Positions 26,960 through 35,009 of a stretch of 64,000 nt of DNA are shown piece by piece. This stretch comes from Chloroflexota bacterium (GTDB lineage: Bacteria > Chloroflexota > Anaerolineae > Aggregatilineales > Phototrophicaceae), in contig JAIUNI010000006.1 in the NCBI GenBank assembly GCA_020161935.1, forward strand, positions 289,281 through 353,280. The letters run 5' to 3'. The notes beneath the pieces are model-generated. The model did no database searches. It saw nothing but the letters and a program-made list of their open reading frames with translations, and was not told the origin of the DNA. The position numbers were made by a program, and so were the translations under genes. Every line of letters begins with the position of its first letter. The first letter of the stretch is position 1.

Positions 26960-27217
26960 ATGGATTGTCGGGCGGGTTGTGGGGCGTGCTGCATTGCACT
27001 GTCGATTTCGTCGCCGATACCGGGGATGCCCAATGGGAAACCGGCGGGGGTACGCTGTGTGCAGCTTACGGACGACAACCTGTGCAAGGTGTTCGGGATG
27101 CCGGAGCGTCCGGCGGTGTGCAATCGACTGCGACCGAGCGCGGAGATGTGCGGCACGTCGACCGAGGAGGCGTTGATCTATTTGAACGAGCTAGAAATCC
27201 TGACGCGACCGGATTAA
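26960..27217 (+). CDS. YkgJ-type cysteine-cluster protein
   Basis: 85 residues, a usual size for the small group of this family. The N-terminal 'MDCRAGCGACC' gives four cysteines in a CxxxCxxCC arrangement, followed by 'GKPAGVRCVQL', 'NLCKVFG', 'AVCNRLRP' and 'EMCGTS', bringing the total to eight; the spacing suggests a bound metal or Fe-S cluster. The ATG at 26960 has AGGA/GAGG 9 bases upstream; a GTG two codons earlier is possible. Standing alone between repeat blocks. Molecular role not established. Confidence 0.8.
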   Translation: MDCRAGCGACCIALSISSPIPGMPNGKPAGVRCVQLTDDNLCKVFGMPERPAVCNRLRPSAEMCGTSTEEALIYLNELEILTRPD

Positions 27218-27218
27218 C

Positions 27219-27902
27219 AAAGAGAAGATTAACCGCAGAGACGCTGAGAACGCAGAGGAATACGGAGAGATTTAACACAAAGGCTCAATGGCACAGAGAC
27301 GCAGAGAGTTGAACCGCCAAGTCGCCAAGTTCGCCAAGTTCAAGGCGGAGAGTTGAACCGCAGAGACGCTGAGAACGCAGAGGAAGGCGGAGAGATTTAA
27401 CACAAAGGCTCAATGGCACAGAGACGCAGAGAGTTAAACCGCCAAGTCGCCAAGATCAGGCGGAGAAATTGAACCGCAGAGACGCTGAGAACGCAGAGGA
27501 AGGCGGAGAGATTTAACACAAAGGCTCAATGGCTCAAAGGCACAGAGACGCTGAGAGTTGAACCGCCAAGTCGCCAAGTTCGCCAAGTTCAAGGCGGAGA
27601 AATTGAACCGCAGAGACGCTGAGAACGCAGAGGAATACGGAGAGGTTTAACACAAAGGCTCAAAGGCACAGAGACGCTGAGAGTTGAACCGCCAAGTCGC
27701 CAAGTTCAAGGCGGAGAAATTGAACCGCAGAGATGCTGAGAACGCAGAGGAAGGCGGAGAGATTTAACACAAAGGCTCAAAGGCACAGAGACTCTGAGAG
27801 TTAAACCGCCGAGTCGCCAAGTTCGCCAAGATCAAGGCGGGGAAATTGAACCGCAGAGACGCAGAGGAATGTGGAAAAGAATTAACCACAGAGGCACAGA
27901 GA
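27219..27902 (+). repeat. Tandem array of purine-rich 'cacagagacgctgagaacgcagag' repeats
   Basis: About five and a half units of 116-134 bp. Unit starts (AACCGCAGAGA) are at 27231, 27356, 27472, 27606, 27723 and 27848. Each unit has three phrases: 'aaccgcagagacgctgagaa', 'taacacaaaggctcaa(t/a)ggcaca', and 'aaccgccaagtcgccaagttc'. Length differences come from gain or loss of small inner repeats such as 'gttcgccaa'. The strand is almost all A, G and C. There are no open frames with gene character. Shorter relatives are at 29079-29275, 43421-43541 (reverse), 54579-54624, 62371-62400 (reverse) and 63451-63550 (reverse). Confidence 0.92.
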
Positions 27903-27915
27903 AAGACAAAGATGA

Positions 27916-28935
27916 TTAACGGCGGGGGGTGGCGGTGCTGCGGCGGTGGACGAACGAGGGCGGGATGAGGCGGCGCTCGGCGACCGTGTCGGGCTGCTCG
28001 ATGCACTCGACCAAGTAGGCGATGCTGTTTTCGCCTAGACGCGCGAAGTCCTGCTGGATGGTGGTGAGCGGCGGCTCGTAGTAAGCGGCCTCTGGCAGAT
28101 CATCAAACCCCACGACGGAAACATCCCCCGGTATCGACAAGCCATGCTCACGTAAAGCCCGCATCGCACCCAGCGCCATCTGGTCGTTGGCGGCGAACAC
28201 GGCGGTGAATGCACTCCCCTGCCCCAATATGCCCTGCATGGCAGCGTACCCACTGGCGGCGCTCCAATCCCCTGCCCCTTCCGCAACCGCACGCATCCTG
28301 AATTCACGCAAGATTGCCCCACACGCTGCCTGACGCGCAACCGCATCGTAGTGATTTGATGGGCCGTGAATGACGGCGATGTCACGGTGTCCAAGCTGTA
28401 ACAAATGATCGAGCAGCAGCCGCGTACCATGTTCCTGATTAATCATGAGGGACGGCGCGAGCTGGTCATCATACTGACTGTTGACCTGCACCAACGGCAG
28501 CCCTCCGACCATCGCCAAAATTTCGGCATGTGAAAAACCACGAATGGGTTTGAGGACGATCATACCGTCCAAGTGCCAATGGAGGATGCTTTCGATGGCG
28601 GCTTTCATGCTGGCGCTGGAGGGGTTCCCCGCGATGGACATCACGAGGTCGTATCCGGCGGCTTTGGCGGCGCGTTCGATGCTGATGACGACCTGCGTGA
28701 GGCCGTAGTCGTAGATGTCGCTGGCGACGAGGGCGATGGTGTTGGTCTGGTGTCCGGCGAGGCTGCGGGCGGCTTTATTGGGGCGGTAATCCAGCTCGTC
28801 GATCAAGCCTAACACGCGCTGGCGTGTGTCCTCGGCAACGTAGGGGTGGTTATTGATGACGCGCGAGACGGTTTGGTAGGAAACGCCTGCTTGCTTCGCG
28901 ACATCGCGAAGCGTCAGCCGCCGAGATTGGGCCAT
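27916..28935 (-). CDS. LacI family transcriptional regulator
   Basis: 339 residues from the ATG at 28935. The N-terminal headpiece 'LTLRDVAKQAGVSYQTVSRVINNHPYVAEDTRQRV' is a textbook LacI HTH, with hinge 'YRPNKAARSLAGHQT', then a periplasmic-binding-like sensor domain ('IALVASDIYDYG', 'HRDIAVIHGPSNH', 'AVFAANDQMALGAMRALREHG', 'SVVGFDDLPEAAYYEPPLTTI'). Upstream lies TGTGAACGGTCACA (28983-28996), a LacI-type operator with a central CG. The same 14-mer, inverted, sits on the promoter of the ribulokinase operon at 56347-56360. I infer autoregulation and control of that operon, with an arabinose-like sugar as inducer. The frame extends to 28995, but this would overlap the operator. Confidence 0.92.
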   Translation of the reverse strand: MAQSRRLTLRDVAKQAGVSYQTVSRVINNHPYVAEDTRQRVLGLIDELDYRPNKAARSLAGHQTNTIALVASDIYDYGLTQVVISIERAAKAAGYDLVMSIAGNPSSASMKAAIESILHWHLDGMIVLKPIRGFSHAEILAMVGGLPLVQVNSQYDDQLAPSLMINQEHGTRLLLDHLLQLGHRDIAVIHGPSNHYDAVARQAACGAILREFRMRAVAEGAGDWSAASGYAAMQGILGQGSAFTAVFAANDQMALGAMRALREHGLSIPGDVSVVGFDDLPEAAYYEPPLTTIQQDFARLGENSIAYLVECIEQPDTVAERRLIPPSFVHRRSTATPRR

Positions 28936-28950
28936 AAGAACGACAGATTT

Positions 28951-28996
28951 CTGACCGTTCCCAGTAAGACACGAAGAATGTGTGTGAACGGTCACA
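28951..28996. promoter_or_regulatory. LacI-type operators of the regulator's own promoter
   Basis: The main site TGTGAACGGTCACA (28983-28996) is a near-perfect palindrome with central CG. A weaker site CTGACCGTTCCCAG (28951-28964) shares the core GACCGTTC and lies 32 bases nearer the start codon. Two sites in phase could allow cooperative autorepression. Confidence 0.7.
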
Positions 28997-29078
28997 ATAT
29001 TGTAGTGAGGAACGGCGAGATTTGCAAAGTAGTCGGCAGTCGACAGTCATTAGTCGACAGAAAATGCAAATGCAAGTT

Positions 29079-29275
29079 GAACCGCAGAGACGCGGAGGAA
29101 CGCTGAGAACACGGAGATTTTTAACACAAAGGCACAATGGCACAGAGACACAAAGAGGAATACGGAGAAGGTTGAACCGCAGAGACGCGGAGGAACGCTG
29201 AGAACACAGAGAGAAATACAAGATTCACCACAGAGGCACAGAGGACACAGAGAAATGCGGAGAGAAAACAGGAGG
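29079..29275 (+). repeat. Purine-rich 'cacagagg' repeats, short block
   Basis: Two units beginning AACCGCAGAGACGCGGAGGA (29079 and 29174), each followed by 'taacacaaaggcaca' or 'caccacagaggcaca' phrases. Same family as the array at 27219-27902. Just upstream 'agtcgacag' is repeated (about 29037-29062). The whole stretch 28997-29356 has no gene; it ends with the dinB promoter. Confidence 0.85.
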
Positions 29276-29294
29276 GACGAATTTACAGAGAATT

Positions 29295-29325
29295 TTGAAG
29301 TGTCATTTACAGACGATGCTATAAT
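29295..29325 (+). promoter_or_regulatory. Putative dinB promoter
   Basis: A perfect TATAAT at 29320-29325 lies 31 bases before the dinB start codon. TTGAAG at 29295-29300 may serve as -35, with a long 19-base spacer. I see no recognisable LexA box. Confidence 0.45.
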
Positions 29326-29356
29326 CAACAGCGTCGATTACTGAATGAGATGAGTC

Positions 29357-30550
29357 GTGGCGTACCGCAAAATTCTGCACCTCGATCTGGATGCTTTTTT
29401 CTGCGCGGTCGAAGAACTGCATGACCCCAGCCTGCGTGGAACTGCCTTCGCTGTGGGTGGCAAACCTGACCAGCGCGGCGTGGTGTCGTCGTGCTCGTAT
29501 GCGGCGCGGCAGTTCGGGGTGCGGTCGGCGCTGCCGATGTCGCAGGCGGTACGGATGTGCGCGAACCTCGTCATTCGCCCGCCGAACTTCAAGGCGTATC
29601 GCGCGGCCTCCGAGCAGGTGATGACGCGCCTGAACAACCTCACGCCGTTCGTCGAGCAGATTTCGATTGACGAGGCGTTCATGGATGTGACGATGCTGCC
29701 GGACAACGCCGAGACCATCGCCCGCCGGTTGCAAGCCCAGATCAACGCCGAGCTGGGCCTCCCCTGCTCGCTAGGTGTGGCGGCGAATAAGCTGGTCGCT
29801 AAGATTGCCAACAACATCGGTAAGGAACGGGCGGGGAAAGATAAACCGCCGAACGCCATCCTCGTGATTCCGCCGGGGCAGGAAGCGGCCTTCCTCGCGC
29901 CGCTTGGCACCCGCGAGCTATGGGGCGTGGGGCCGAAAACCGCCGAGCAGTTGGCGAAGTTCGGCATCAAGACCATCGGCGACATCGCCCGCTACCCTGA
30001 AAACAAGTTGATCCGGCAGTTCGGCAAGCACGGCGAGGAATTGGCGCAGCGCTCGAAGGGCATCGACAACCGTCCGGTGGAAACCGAGGGCGAGGCCAAA
30101 TCGGTTAGCAAAGAAACGACCTTCAGCCAAGATGTGCGTGACGCGGAAACGCTCAAGCGCACGCTGCGCGGATTGGCGGATGGCGTGGGGCGGCAGCTCC
30201 GCAAGAACGAACTGAGCGGCACGACGATCAAGATCAAACTGCGCTGGTCGGACTTCACTACCCTGACGCGGCAGGTAACGCTCAACCAGCCGACACAGCA
30301 CGATAATGAGATTTACGAGGCGGCGCTGGATTTGTTCACGAAGGCATGGCCGAAGGGACGGGCGGTGCGGCTGATCGGCGTGGGCGTGAGCAGCTTTGAA
30401 GGCGGCGCGTTCCAACCGACGCTGTGGGATGCCCCGCGCCCACCGCAGGACAACCGGTTGGAGTCGGTACTGGATGCGCTGCGAGACCGCTTCGGCGAAG
30501 GCGTGGTCAAGCGCGGCAGTGATCTTTTAGCGGATGAAAATGGCGACTGA
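29357..30550 (+). CDS. dinB: DNA polymerase IV (Y family)
   Basis: 397 residues. It makes DNA across damaged template without proofreading. Catalytic acidic residues are in 'HLDLDAFFCAVE' (about 8-19) and 'QISIDEAFMDVT' (about 99-110). The steric region 'SSCSYAARQFGVRSALPM', the thumb HhH 'ELWGVGPKTAEQLAKFGIKTIGDIA' and the little-finger domain ('SVSKETTFSQDV') follow in order. The start is a GTG behind GAGATGAG. The C-terminus has no obvious QLxLF-type beta-clamp motif; 'GGAFQPTLWD' may take that place. No SOS operator seen. Confidence 0.94.
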   Translation: MAYRKILHLDLDAFFCAVEELHDPSLRGTAFAVGGKPDQRGVVSSCSYAARQFGVRSALPMSQAVRMCANLVIRPPNFKAYRAASEQVMTRLNNLTPFVEQISIDEAFMDVTMLPDNAETIARRLQAQINAELGLPCSLGVAANKLVAKIANNIGKERAGKDKPPNAILVIPPGQEAAFLAPLGTRELWGVGPKTAEQLAKFGIKTIGDIARYPENKLIRQFGKHGEELAQRSKGIDNRPVETEGEAKSVSKETTFSQDVRDAETLKRTLRGLADGVGRQLRKNELSGTTIKIKLRWSDFTTLTRQVTLNQPTQHDNEIYEAALDLFTKAWPKGRAVRLIGVGVSSFEGGAFQPTLWDAPRPPQDNRLESVLDALRDRFGEGVVKRGSDLLADENGD

Positions 30551-30634
30551 TACCCACTATACCGCCATCCGTATCCCCATTGGCAGTTATGTTAGAATAT
30601 CGGCGGCACTCCGCTTGTGGATATCGAGGTCAAA

Positions 30635-31957
30635 GTGAAGGTACTGATTGCTATTCATGGTTTCCCACCTACCTACTATGCGGGTTCAGAACGCGCCGCC
30701 GAACGAATCGCGCAGTGGTTGGTGGCGCATGAGCATCACGTCGAGGTGTTCACCTGCGAGAAGCTCGATGAACCCAACCTACACGTCGATACAAGTACCG
30801 AGAACGGCATCATCATTCACCGCCTGAATTACGACCTCAAGGCGGGTGATTATTTCCAAAATCTATATGACGACCCACGCATCGGTGAAGCCTTCCAGCA
30901 GGTACTCGCCCAAAACACGTTCGACGTGGTGCATGTCGTCAGCGGGTATCTGCTCGGTGGGCAGGTTATTCACAGGGCGAAGGCGGCAGGTATTCCGGTG
31001 GTGCTGACGCTGACCGAGTTCTGGTTCATGTGCTTCCGCCTGAACTTGCTGAAGGTCAATAATGAGATGTGTGTCGGGCCAGAAACCGACGAGAAGTGTA
31101 TGCGCTGCATCCTCGAAGACCAGCGGCGATTCCGGCTGCCCGCGCAAAAAGCGCCGACCGTGATGGATGCCTTCTGGGACATCGCCAAGCACGCGCCGTT
31201 TGCCCACAAGCAAACCTCCGGCGTAACGCGCCGCCGCGAAACGTTGATGGAAGCGGTCGCGGCTGCGGATGTGGTGATATGCCCGTCTTACTTCCTGATG
31301 AACAAGTTCAAGGAATACGGCTACCGCATGGATAAAGCCGAGTACTTGCTATACGGCATCAAGCAGCCGACGGCGGAACAGCGTGAGGCGGCGATTGAGC
31401 AGCGCCAATCAGACACTTTGCGCGTCGGGTATGTCGGGCAGATCAAGGTGCATAAGGGCGTGGACGTGCTGACGAACGCGGTCATGCCGCTGCTCGACCG
31501 GGGGGGGGCGCTCAACCTGAATCTGTGGGGGACGAAGAAAGGCGCGGCAAAGTACGGCAACCTGCTCGAAGAACAAACCGCCGCCTACGAGAACATCTGC
31601 TGGTCAGGGAGCTACAACGCCAACCAATTGTGGGATGTGCTGGGTGGGTTTGACGTGCTGGTCGTGCCATCACGCTGGTACGAAAACAGCCCGACGGTGA
31701 TCCTCGAAGCCTTCGCGATGGGCATTCCGGTGATCGCGACTGATCTGGGGAGTATGCCAGAATTGGTCAAACATGAGGTCAATGGGTTATTATTCGAAAA
31801 GGATAATATCGAGGACTTACGCGCACAGATTCAACGACTGCTGGATGAACCCGACTTATTAGCCAAGCTGCGGGCGGGCATTCCTTCCGTACCGACTATT
31901 GACGACGAAGTAGGGGCGTTTTATGCTCATTACCAGAAGTTGACAGGCGAACTGTAA
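30635..31957 (+). CDS. Glycosyltransferase family 4 protein
   Basis: 440 residues, GT-B fold. The GTG at 30635 follows GAGGT (30626-30630) and begins 'KVLIAIHGFPPTYYAGSERAAERIAQWL', the acceptor-side Gly-rich loop; a GTG six codons earlier is possible. The C-terminal half has 'RVGYVGQIKVHKGVDVL' and the sugar-nucleotide motif 'VPSRWYENSPTVILEAFAMGIPVIATDLGSMPELV'. A cysteine-rich insert ('NEMCVGPETDEKCMRCILED') sits near residue 150, as in some GT4 enzymes for surface polysaccharides. A run of nine G (31500-31508) lies in the reading frame. An epimerase gene follows 81 bases later, suggesting joint work on cell-surface glycans. Confidence 0.9.
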   Translation: MKVLIAIHGFPPTYYAGSERAAERIAQWLVAHEHHVEVFTCEKLDEPNLHVDTSTENGIIIHRLNYDLKAGDYFQNLYDDPRIGEAFQQVLAQNTFDVVHVVSGYLLGGQVIHRAKAAGIPVVLTLTEFWFMCFRLNLLKVNNEMCVGPETDEKCMRCILEDQRRFRLPAQKAPTVMDAFWDIAKHAPFAHKQTSGVTRRRETLMEAVAAADVVICPSYFLMNKFKEYGYRMDKAEYLLYGIKQPTAEQREAAIEQRQSDTLRVGYVGQIKVHKGVDVLTNAVMPLLDRGGALNLNLWGTKKGAAKYGNLLEEQTAAYENICWSGSYNANQLWDVLGGFDVLVVPSRWYENSPTVILEAFAMGIPVIATDLGSMPELVKHEVNGLLFEKDNIEDLRAQIQRLLDEPDLLAKLRAGIPSVPTIDDEVGAFYAHYQKLTGEL

Positions 31958-32038
31958 TTATCCTACACTGGTTATTTCCCATTCACCTCGGCGTGTCGGA
32001 TTGCTTACCAGCATCGAATAGGTGGTTAGGCTAAAGGT

Positions 32039-33001
32039 ATGACAACACTCATCACAGGTGGCGCGGGTTTCGTCGGCAGCCGGCTCGCACACCGGCTTAT
32101 TAACGCTGGCGAATCAATCGTCATTCTGGATAATTTTAACGATTTTTACGATCCGGCGATTAAACGTGCCAACGCTGCGGCGATTAGTAAGAACGCACCG
32201 GTGATCGAAGGCGATATTCGGGATGCGGAGCTGGTCACCAAAATTTTTAAGGAACACAACATTACACGGGTGGCGCACCTCGCCGGTTTGGCGAACGTGC
32301 GGAAGTCCATTGAGTTCGGCGACCTGTACGCGGACGTGAACACCACCGGCGCAGTCAAACTGATGAACATCGCGCGGCAGTTCCCGGTGTCGGTATTCGT
32401 GCAGATTTCCACGTCGTCCGTTTACGGGCAAACGACACACATCCCATTCTCGGAAGAAGATAATCCCGACCGTCCGCTGTCACCCTACCCCGCCAGCAAA
32501 CGCGCGGCGGAACTCTTCGCCTACACCTATTACGAACTGCATAAACTGAACGTCACCGTGCTGCGGTTGTTCAACGTGTACGGACCGAACGGGCGACCGG
32601 ATATGATGCCGCTGCGGACGATTGAGGCGATCTTGCAAGAGAAGCCGATCACGGTGTACGACGAGGGTAAGCTGGAGCGCGATTGGACGTATGTGGACGA
32701 CACCGTAGCGGGTATTGCCGCCGCGTTGGAGCGCCCGTTGGGCTACTCGATCATCAACCTCGGTTACGGTTCGCCGATTTCGCTGAACGAATTTATCCGC
32801 ATCTATGAAGAACTGATCGGCAAGAAGGCGATTATCGAATACGCGCCTGCCCCCGCGAGCGAACCGCGCATCACCTACTGCAACAACAGCCGCGCCCGTG
32901 AACTGCTGGGCTTCAACCCGCAGGTGAAGATCAACGAGGGGTTGGCGCGGACGTGGGCTTGGTATCAGGAACACAAGCTGCCGACGTTAAACGCACGGTA
33001 G
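32039..33001 (+). CDS. NAD-dependent nucleotide-sugar epimerase/dehydratase
   Basis: 320 residues, extended SDR type. Rossmann motif 'ITGGAGFVGSRLAHRL' (about 5-20), 'HLAGLANVRKSI', the catalytic Ser-Ser 'ISTSSVYGQ' and 'YPASKRAAE' (Tyr/Lys), followed by 'RLFNVYGPNGRPDMM'. This set matches UDP-glucose or UDP-glucuronate 4-epimerases; the exact sugar cannot be read. It probably feeds the preceding glycosyltransferase. Its TAG stop codon is formed by the GTAGGG left end of a repeat element (32998-33338). Confidence 0.88.
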   Translation: MTTLITGGAGFVGSRLAHRLINAGESIVILDNFNDFYDPAIKRANAAAISKNAPVIEGDIRDAELVTKIFKEHNITRVAHLAGLANVRKSIEFGDLYADVNTTGAVKLMNIARQFPVSVFVQISTSSVYGQTTHIPFSEEDNPDRPLSPYPASKRAAELFAYTYYELHKLNVTVLRLFNVYGPNGRPDMMPLRTIEAILQEKPITVYDEGKLERDWTYVDDTVAGIAAALERPLGYSIINLGYGSPISLNEFIRIYEELIGKKAIIEYAPAPASEPRITYCNNSRARELLGFNPQVKINEGLARTWAWYQEHKLPTLNAR

Positions 33002-33338
33002 GGATTTGCCGGCGGCAAATCCCATATACACCAACCAATTGCTCGTACATACATTAAGTTGGCTGGTCGCGCCGCATGAGGCTAATGGCAGTTTACTTAT
33101 TAAAATGGTAATTGCTCGGGTTGCGCCGCATGAGGCTAAAGCCATCATGCTAACAGCCAGACAAGCCTGCTAAAGCGGCTTCAAAGGCGCATGTCAGCCT
33201 CACAAGTATTTACCACTCTAATTCGTAAATCACCATAAGCCGTCATGCTGATCACCGGACAAGCGCACTAAAGGCGCTTCAAGAGGGCTTATAGGCGCAT
33301 AAGTACTTTTGCTCTTAAATTGCATAGCAAGCCCCTAC
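32998..33338. repeat. Inverted-repeat element with GTAGGG ends, copy B
   Basis: 341 bp bounded by GTAGGGATTTGCC at the left and (reverse complement) GTAGGGGCTTGC at the right. The inside holds the core TTGCGCCGCATGAGGCTAAA at 33121-33140 with its continuation to 33185, a partial copy at 33068-33085 and another at 33238-33282 (GGACAAGCGCACTAAAGGCG). Within the core, GCATGAGGCT-AA-AGCCATCATGC and AAGCC...GGCTT can pair; copy A has AAGCGC...GCGCT at the latter place, so pairing is kept while sequence changes. It fills the 347-base gap 33002-33348, where I see no gene. Confidence 0.65.
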
Positions 33339-33348
33339 GAATTTTGCC

Positions 33349-34125
33349 TTAATGACTAAGCTGCCACTTGCAAGGGGTTGAGGTGCAGATGGCGACGAAA
33401 CCCAACTTCTCGACAATCGGGCGGCTCATATCGCTGGCATCAATCGTCAGGAAGCGCCGACCCCGACTGGCGGCCTCCTGCACTCGCGCGGCAACCAACG
33501 CCGTATACACACCCCTGCCCCGATAACCTTCTAACGTCGAGCCGCCCCACAGGCTGGCGAATTGACTTTCCGGCGTGCAGCGCATCCACGCCGAGGCGAC
33601 CAACTTACCTTCCACATAGGCACCATACAGGCTGATGGTTTCGGGATGGTTTTCGAGTTCCCATGTCAGGCGTTCGAGGTGACCCGTGTAGTCGTCGTTC
33701 CAGACTTCGGCCTGCACCTCCAGCAGCGGTTTGATGCCAGCGGTGGCGGTCACACGGCGGATGTCGTGGGCAAGCGGTTGGGTCAGCGCACCGGAAAGGT
33801 TCGCCATGTCGAGGACGAGGATGGTTTCCTGCTCCCCGGTTTCGAAGCCGTGCGCCGCTAACCGTTCGACCAGATCTGGCGGGTCGTCGTGGCTAAAGAC
33901 CTTCCACTCGAAGCTGTGACCGATGCCCTCGAAATAGGCGATTTCGTCGCTGATGACCTGATCTACATTGTCAGCGTTTAGCTTGGAATAGAGTAGGAAG
34001 CTGTCGGGTTCGTTTTCGTTGATCTGGCGGATGGTGAAGGGGGTGACTTCAGGGCGGACACCCGGTTCGCGGAAGTGGATGCGCTGGTCGCGGTCGTATA
34101 GATCGCGGAGTTCTTCAGGGGTCAT
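33349..34125 (-). CDS. GNAT family N-acetyltransferase
   Basis: 258 residues with two halves. The C-terminal half is a complete GNAT domain: 'GAYVEGKLVASAWMRCTP', 'ASLWGGSTLEGYRGRGVYTALV' (the acetyl-CoA pyrophosphate loop RGRGVYT) and 'FLTIDASDMSRPIVEKLGF'. The N-terminal half ('FLLYSKLNADNVDQVISDEIAYF', then 'WKVFSHDDPPDLVERLAAHGF') resembles a degenerate GNAT domain, as in other tandem GNAT proteins. Substrate unknown. The ribosome site before ATG 34125 is weak. Confidence 0.85.
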   Translation of the reverse strand: MTPEELRDLYDRDQRIHFREPGVRPEVTPFTIRQINENEPDSFLLYSKLNADNVDQVISDEIAYFEGIGHSFEWKVFSHDDPPDLVERLAAHGFETGEQETILVLDMANLSGALTQPLAHDIRRVTATAGIKPLLEVQAEVWNDDYTGHLERLTWELENHPETISLYGAYVEGKLVASAWMRCTPESQFASLWGGSTLEGYRGRGVYTALVAARVQEAASRGRRFLTIDASDMSRPIVEKLGFVAICTSTPCKWQLSH

Positions 34126-34274
34126 GGGATGATTATCTCGATGGTTGTTGGAAAATAAGGTGTGTTTGGGAGAAGTTGACGCGATAATGTTGTTTCACGA
34201 ATGAGGACGTGGAAAGAACCCCCTCCGTCGCTGACGCGACACCTCCCCCGCAAGCGATGGAGGATAAAATGCGC

Positions 34275-34299
34275 GGGAGGGTCTCAGCCCCTCCCCTAC
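34275..34299. repeat. GGGAGGGTCT hairpin ending in CCCTAC
   Basis: GGGAGGGTCTCAGCCCCTCC followed by CCTAC forms a hairpin between the GNAT and AlaX-like genes; its close relative is at 24230-24252. It may terminate the AlaX operon on the minus strand but lacks a good T-run. Confidence 0.45.
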
Positions 34300-34358
34300 G
34301 AAAAATCAGTACATTATCGCGTCCGTTATACCATATCAATAAGTGTTTTCAAGTCAGT

Positions 34359-35009
34359 TTAATCGACATAAATTTCGATGCGTTCTTTGCCCTTGCCGAC
34401 ATTTTTACGCTTGAGTTCGAGCGTGCCGACTTCACCGGTGTGGCGCAGGTGCGTCCCACCACAGGGGACACGGGCGAACCCGTCGATTTCCCAGTAACGT
34501 TTTTGGCTGGCCTCGTCGCTGTAGGCGCTGGTGATGCTGTGGTTGGCAGTAATCAATTCGGCGGCCTTCACGGTGAGCAGCGGGAAGTGTTTAGAGATAT
34601 TCTCACCGTACTCGAAGTCGATGCGGGACTTATCAGCGGCGATATGTGCGCCGATTTTGGTGATCGGTTTTAGATGTTGGTAGCACAGTTCGAGGATGAT
34701 CTCGGCGGCGAAGTGCAGCCGCATCAGCCGGTAACGGCGTTCCCAATCGAGCGCCATATGCAGCGGGTCGCCCAGCTTGAGCGGGTGATCCTCCGGCAGC
34801 GTGTAAATGATGTCTTGACCGTCTTTTCGCGCCTCCAGCACCGGAACGCCGTTGAAGGTTCCGGCATCGCTTTCCTGCCCGCCGGAGAAGGCATAGAAGA
34901 TGGTCCGGGCGACTGTTACCGCGCTGCCTTCGACACTTTTTACCACCGTGTCGAGTTCGATCTGGTAAGGGTCAGCCCAGAACAATTTTTGCGTGGGTGT
35001 GTGGCTCAT
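34359..35009 (-). CDS. AlaX-like alanyl-tRNA editing domain protein
   Basis: 216 residues, a stand-alone editing domain related to AlaRS. Family members hydrolyse wrongly charged tRNA(Ala) using a zinc held by HxxxH and CxxxH. Here 'CGGTH' (Cys183, His187) is intact, but the first motif reads 'LHFAAE' (His99, Glu103), replacing the second His with Glu. 'FYAFSGGQESDAGTF' replaces the usual FYPxGGGQPxDxG. It may form a subfamily with a changed metal site. The ATG overlaps the stop of the upstream propeller gene by 4 bases (ATGA), so translation is probably coupled, in an operon led by the TIR protein. Confidence 0.78.
   Translation of the reverse strand: MSHTPTQKLFWADPYQIELDTVVKSVEGSAVTVARTIFYAFSGGQESDAGTFNGVPVLEARKDGQDIIYTLPEDHPLKLGDPLHMALDWERRYRLMRLHFAAEIILELCYQHLKPITKIGAHIAADKSRIDFEYGENISKHFPLLTVKAAELITANHSITSAYSDEASQKRYWEIDGFARVPCGGTHLRHTGEVGTLELKRKNVGKGKERIEIYVD

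Noticed and set aside
27219..27902. CRISPR array
   Set aside because: The repeated unit is over 100 bp with nested imperfect repeats, there are no unique spacers of even length, and no cas gene is in the window.
29281..29356. LexA/SOS box before dinB
   Set aside because: I found a -10 box but no palindrome like CGAACN4GTTCG or the E. coli CTGTN8ACAG box in the interval.
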